From Candidatus Bathyarchaeota archaeon (GTDB taxonomy: Archaea; Thermoproteota; Bathyarchaeia; Bathyarchaeales; SOJC01): a DNA stretch of 6,367 bases. The notes below the pieces were generated by a model. The model made no database searches. It saw only the letters and a list, made by a program, of their open reading frames with translations, and was not told the origin of the DNA. Shown piece by piece: positions 5,728-6,367 of the stretch. Within the stretch, counting starts at the first letter, position 1. Each line of letters begins with the position of its first letter. A program made the position numbers and the translations under genes. Location: positions 1-6,367 of the forward strand of contig DAOWHM010000068.1 of NCBI GenBank assembly GCA_030641425.1, written 5' to 3'.

Positions 5728-6367
5728 CTAACTTCGCTTAAGCATGATTACTACTGTTAACACTGATGCAACGATTGCGATTATTATTGCTACTAGTGCA
5801 AAGATTCTCGCTTCGAACGCTATATACTCTGCGGACTCCAAGGCTTCTCTAAGTGCCAGTTCTTCAACATGGGAGGAGTCCGTGTCAATGTTGGCTTGAG
5901 CGCTTTCATCGTTGGACTCTTCTCCATTAGTGGATGTCCCAGTGGTGTTTGATAGGTCGTCCTCCTCACATGGGTCACTGCATCCAGTCTGGTTTATCGC
6001 TTCATGTAGAGCTTCTAATTCTTCAAATAGCGTGTCTAAGCCTTTTGTTACTCTGAAGCTCACTGTTGCTTCGAATGTTTGATAGGGGTAGTAATAGGTG
6101 CCAATGGCTTTTATCGTGTAGTTTCCAGAGTTGACAACGGGGAGGATCATGGTTGCGTTGAAGGTTCCGTTCTCTCCAGCTGTGATAACGGAGATGATGG
6201 AGGAGAAGGAAATCAAATCTTCAAAGGTTATGAACAGAGACATGCCCGGCATGAAGTCTTCTCCAAATATTGAAATCTTGCTGCCCATAGGTGCTTCTGA
6301 AGGAGAAATGGTTAGTGTTGGCTGGATCGATGGAGGTTGGATCGTTGTCGAATTGAGGAAGAGGGGA
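5728..6367 (-). CDS. C-terminal part of a membrane-anchored surface protein with Ig/TIG-like domain
   Basis: The reading frame is open to the right edge, so only the last 212 residues are seen and the start lies outside. Numbering from the edge: a Thr/Pro/Ser-rich stretch, then a beta-rich domain (about 18-107) starting TLTISPSEAPMGSKISIFGE and holding GENGTFNATMILP and GNYTIKAIGTYYY, the pattern of TIG/Ig-like extracellular repeats. Next come a Cys-x3-Cys motif (C129, C133), an acidic Ser/Thr/Asn linker, and a helix leading to a C-terminal transmembrane segment (about 188-209) with a basic KRS end. Six N-x-S/T sequons are visible, in keeping with an N-glycosylated archaeal envelope protein. 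The topology is therefore outside to inside, with a C-terminal anchor. An M inside the beta domain (6288) could be mistaken for the start, but it splits the domain. The substrate or ligand is unknown. Confidence 0.8.
   Translation of the reverse strand, partial: PLFLNSTTIQPPSIQPTLTISPSEAPMGSKISIFGEDFMPGMSLFITFEDLISFSSIISVITAGENGTFNATMILPVVNSGNYTIKAIGTYYYPYQTFEATVSFRVTKGLDTLFEELEALHEAINQTGCSDPCEEDDLSNTTGTSTNGEESNDESAQANIDTDSSHVEELALREALESAEYIAFEARIFALVAIIIAIVASVLTVVIMLKRS

Noticed and set aside
6079..6273. Plus-strand frame of 64 codons opposite the surface protein
   Set aside because: It is antisense to the Ig-like domain, low-complexity Gly/Asp-rich sequence with no supporting signal.
1..6367. 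CRISPR array, insertion sequence, integrase or toxin-antitoxin module
   Set aside because: I looked for regularly spaced long repeats, transposase motifs, terminal inverted repeats and small paired genes, and saw none. The 35-36-nt spaced CGCGTG hexamers are far too short for a CRISPR.

Overview
The window looks like archaeal chromosomal DNA, most likely from the TACK side (Bathyarchaeia or a relative of Thaumarchaeota). Four things point that way. There is a NIP7-type PUA protein, a family confined to archaea and eukaryotes. Archaeal TATA boxes (TTTATATT and variants) sit about 20-40 nt before start codons, leaving short or no leaders. There is a small helical protein resembling the NitrOD5-type domain that I recall from thaumarchaea and bathyarchaea. 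The histidine kinase has a GAF layout common in that lineage. The taxonomic call is inference; no rRNA is present.

Layout. Positions 1-1142 lie on the minus strand: a left-truncated methylmalonyl-CoA epimerase (1-363) with its own promoter, preceded by a rhomboid intramembrane protease (456-1142, TTG start). A divergent promoter region (1143-1270) separates these from a plus-strand signalling operon (1271-4118). That operon holds a NitrOD5-like protein, a cytosolic GAF-GAF-HisKA-HATPase histidine kinase and a receiver-only response regulator. All its junctions overlap: ATGA at the first, 49 nt at the second. A 63-bp convergent spacer with a pyrimidine tract follows. From 4182 to the right edge everything is on the minus strand again: a NIP7-like protein (4182-4676), overlapped by ATGA with an upstream NOL1/NOP2/Sun RNA m5C methyltransferase (4673-5563), and then the C-terminal 212 residues of a membrane-anchored surface protein (5728-6367, 5' end outside the window). 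The spacer 5564-5727 has no clear gene and is unusually rich in inverted repeats.

How the genes work together. The plus-strand trio should be a phosphorelay: the soluble kinase senses through its GAF domains and phosphorylates D55 of the regulator, which has no DNA-binding domain and so probably acts through protein contacts. The small first gene may be a partner. The methyltransferase-NIP7 pair is a ribosome or RNA maturation unit and mirrors the eukaryotic Nop2-Nip7 partnership. The epimerase, rhomboid and surface protein are separate housekeeping or envelope functions.

I do not see a clearly new defence or mobile system. The items most worth a second look are the repeat-rich spacer with a possible small structured RNA (5590-5725), the three-gene signalling cassette with a PAS remnant in the kinase, and the NOP2/NIP7-like operon.
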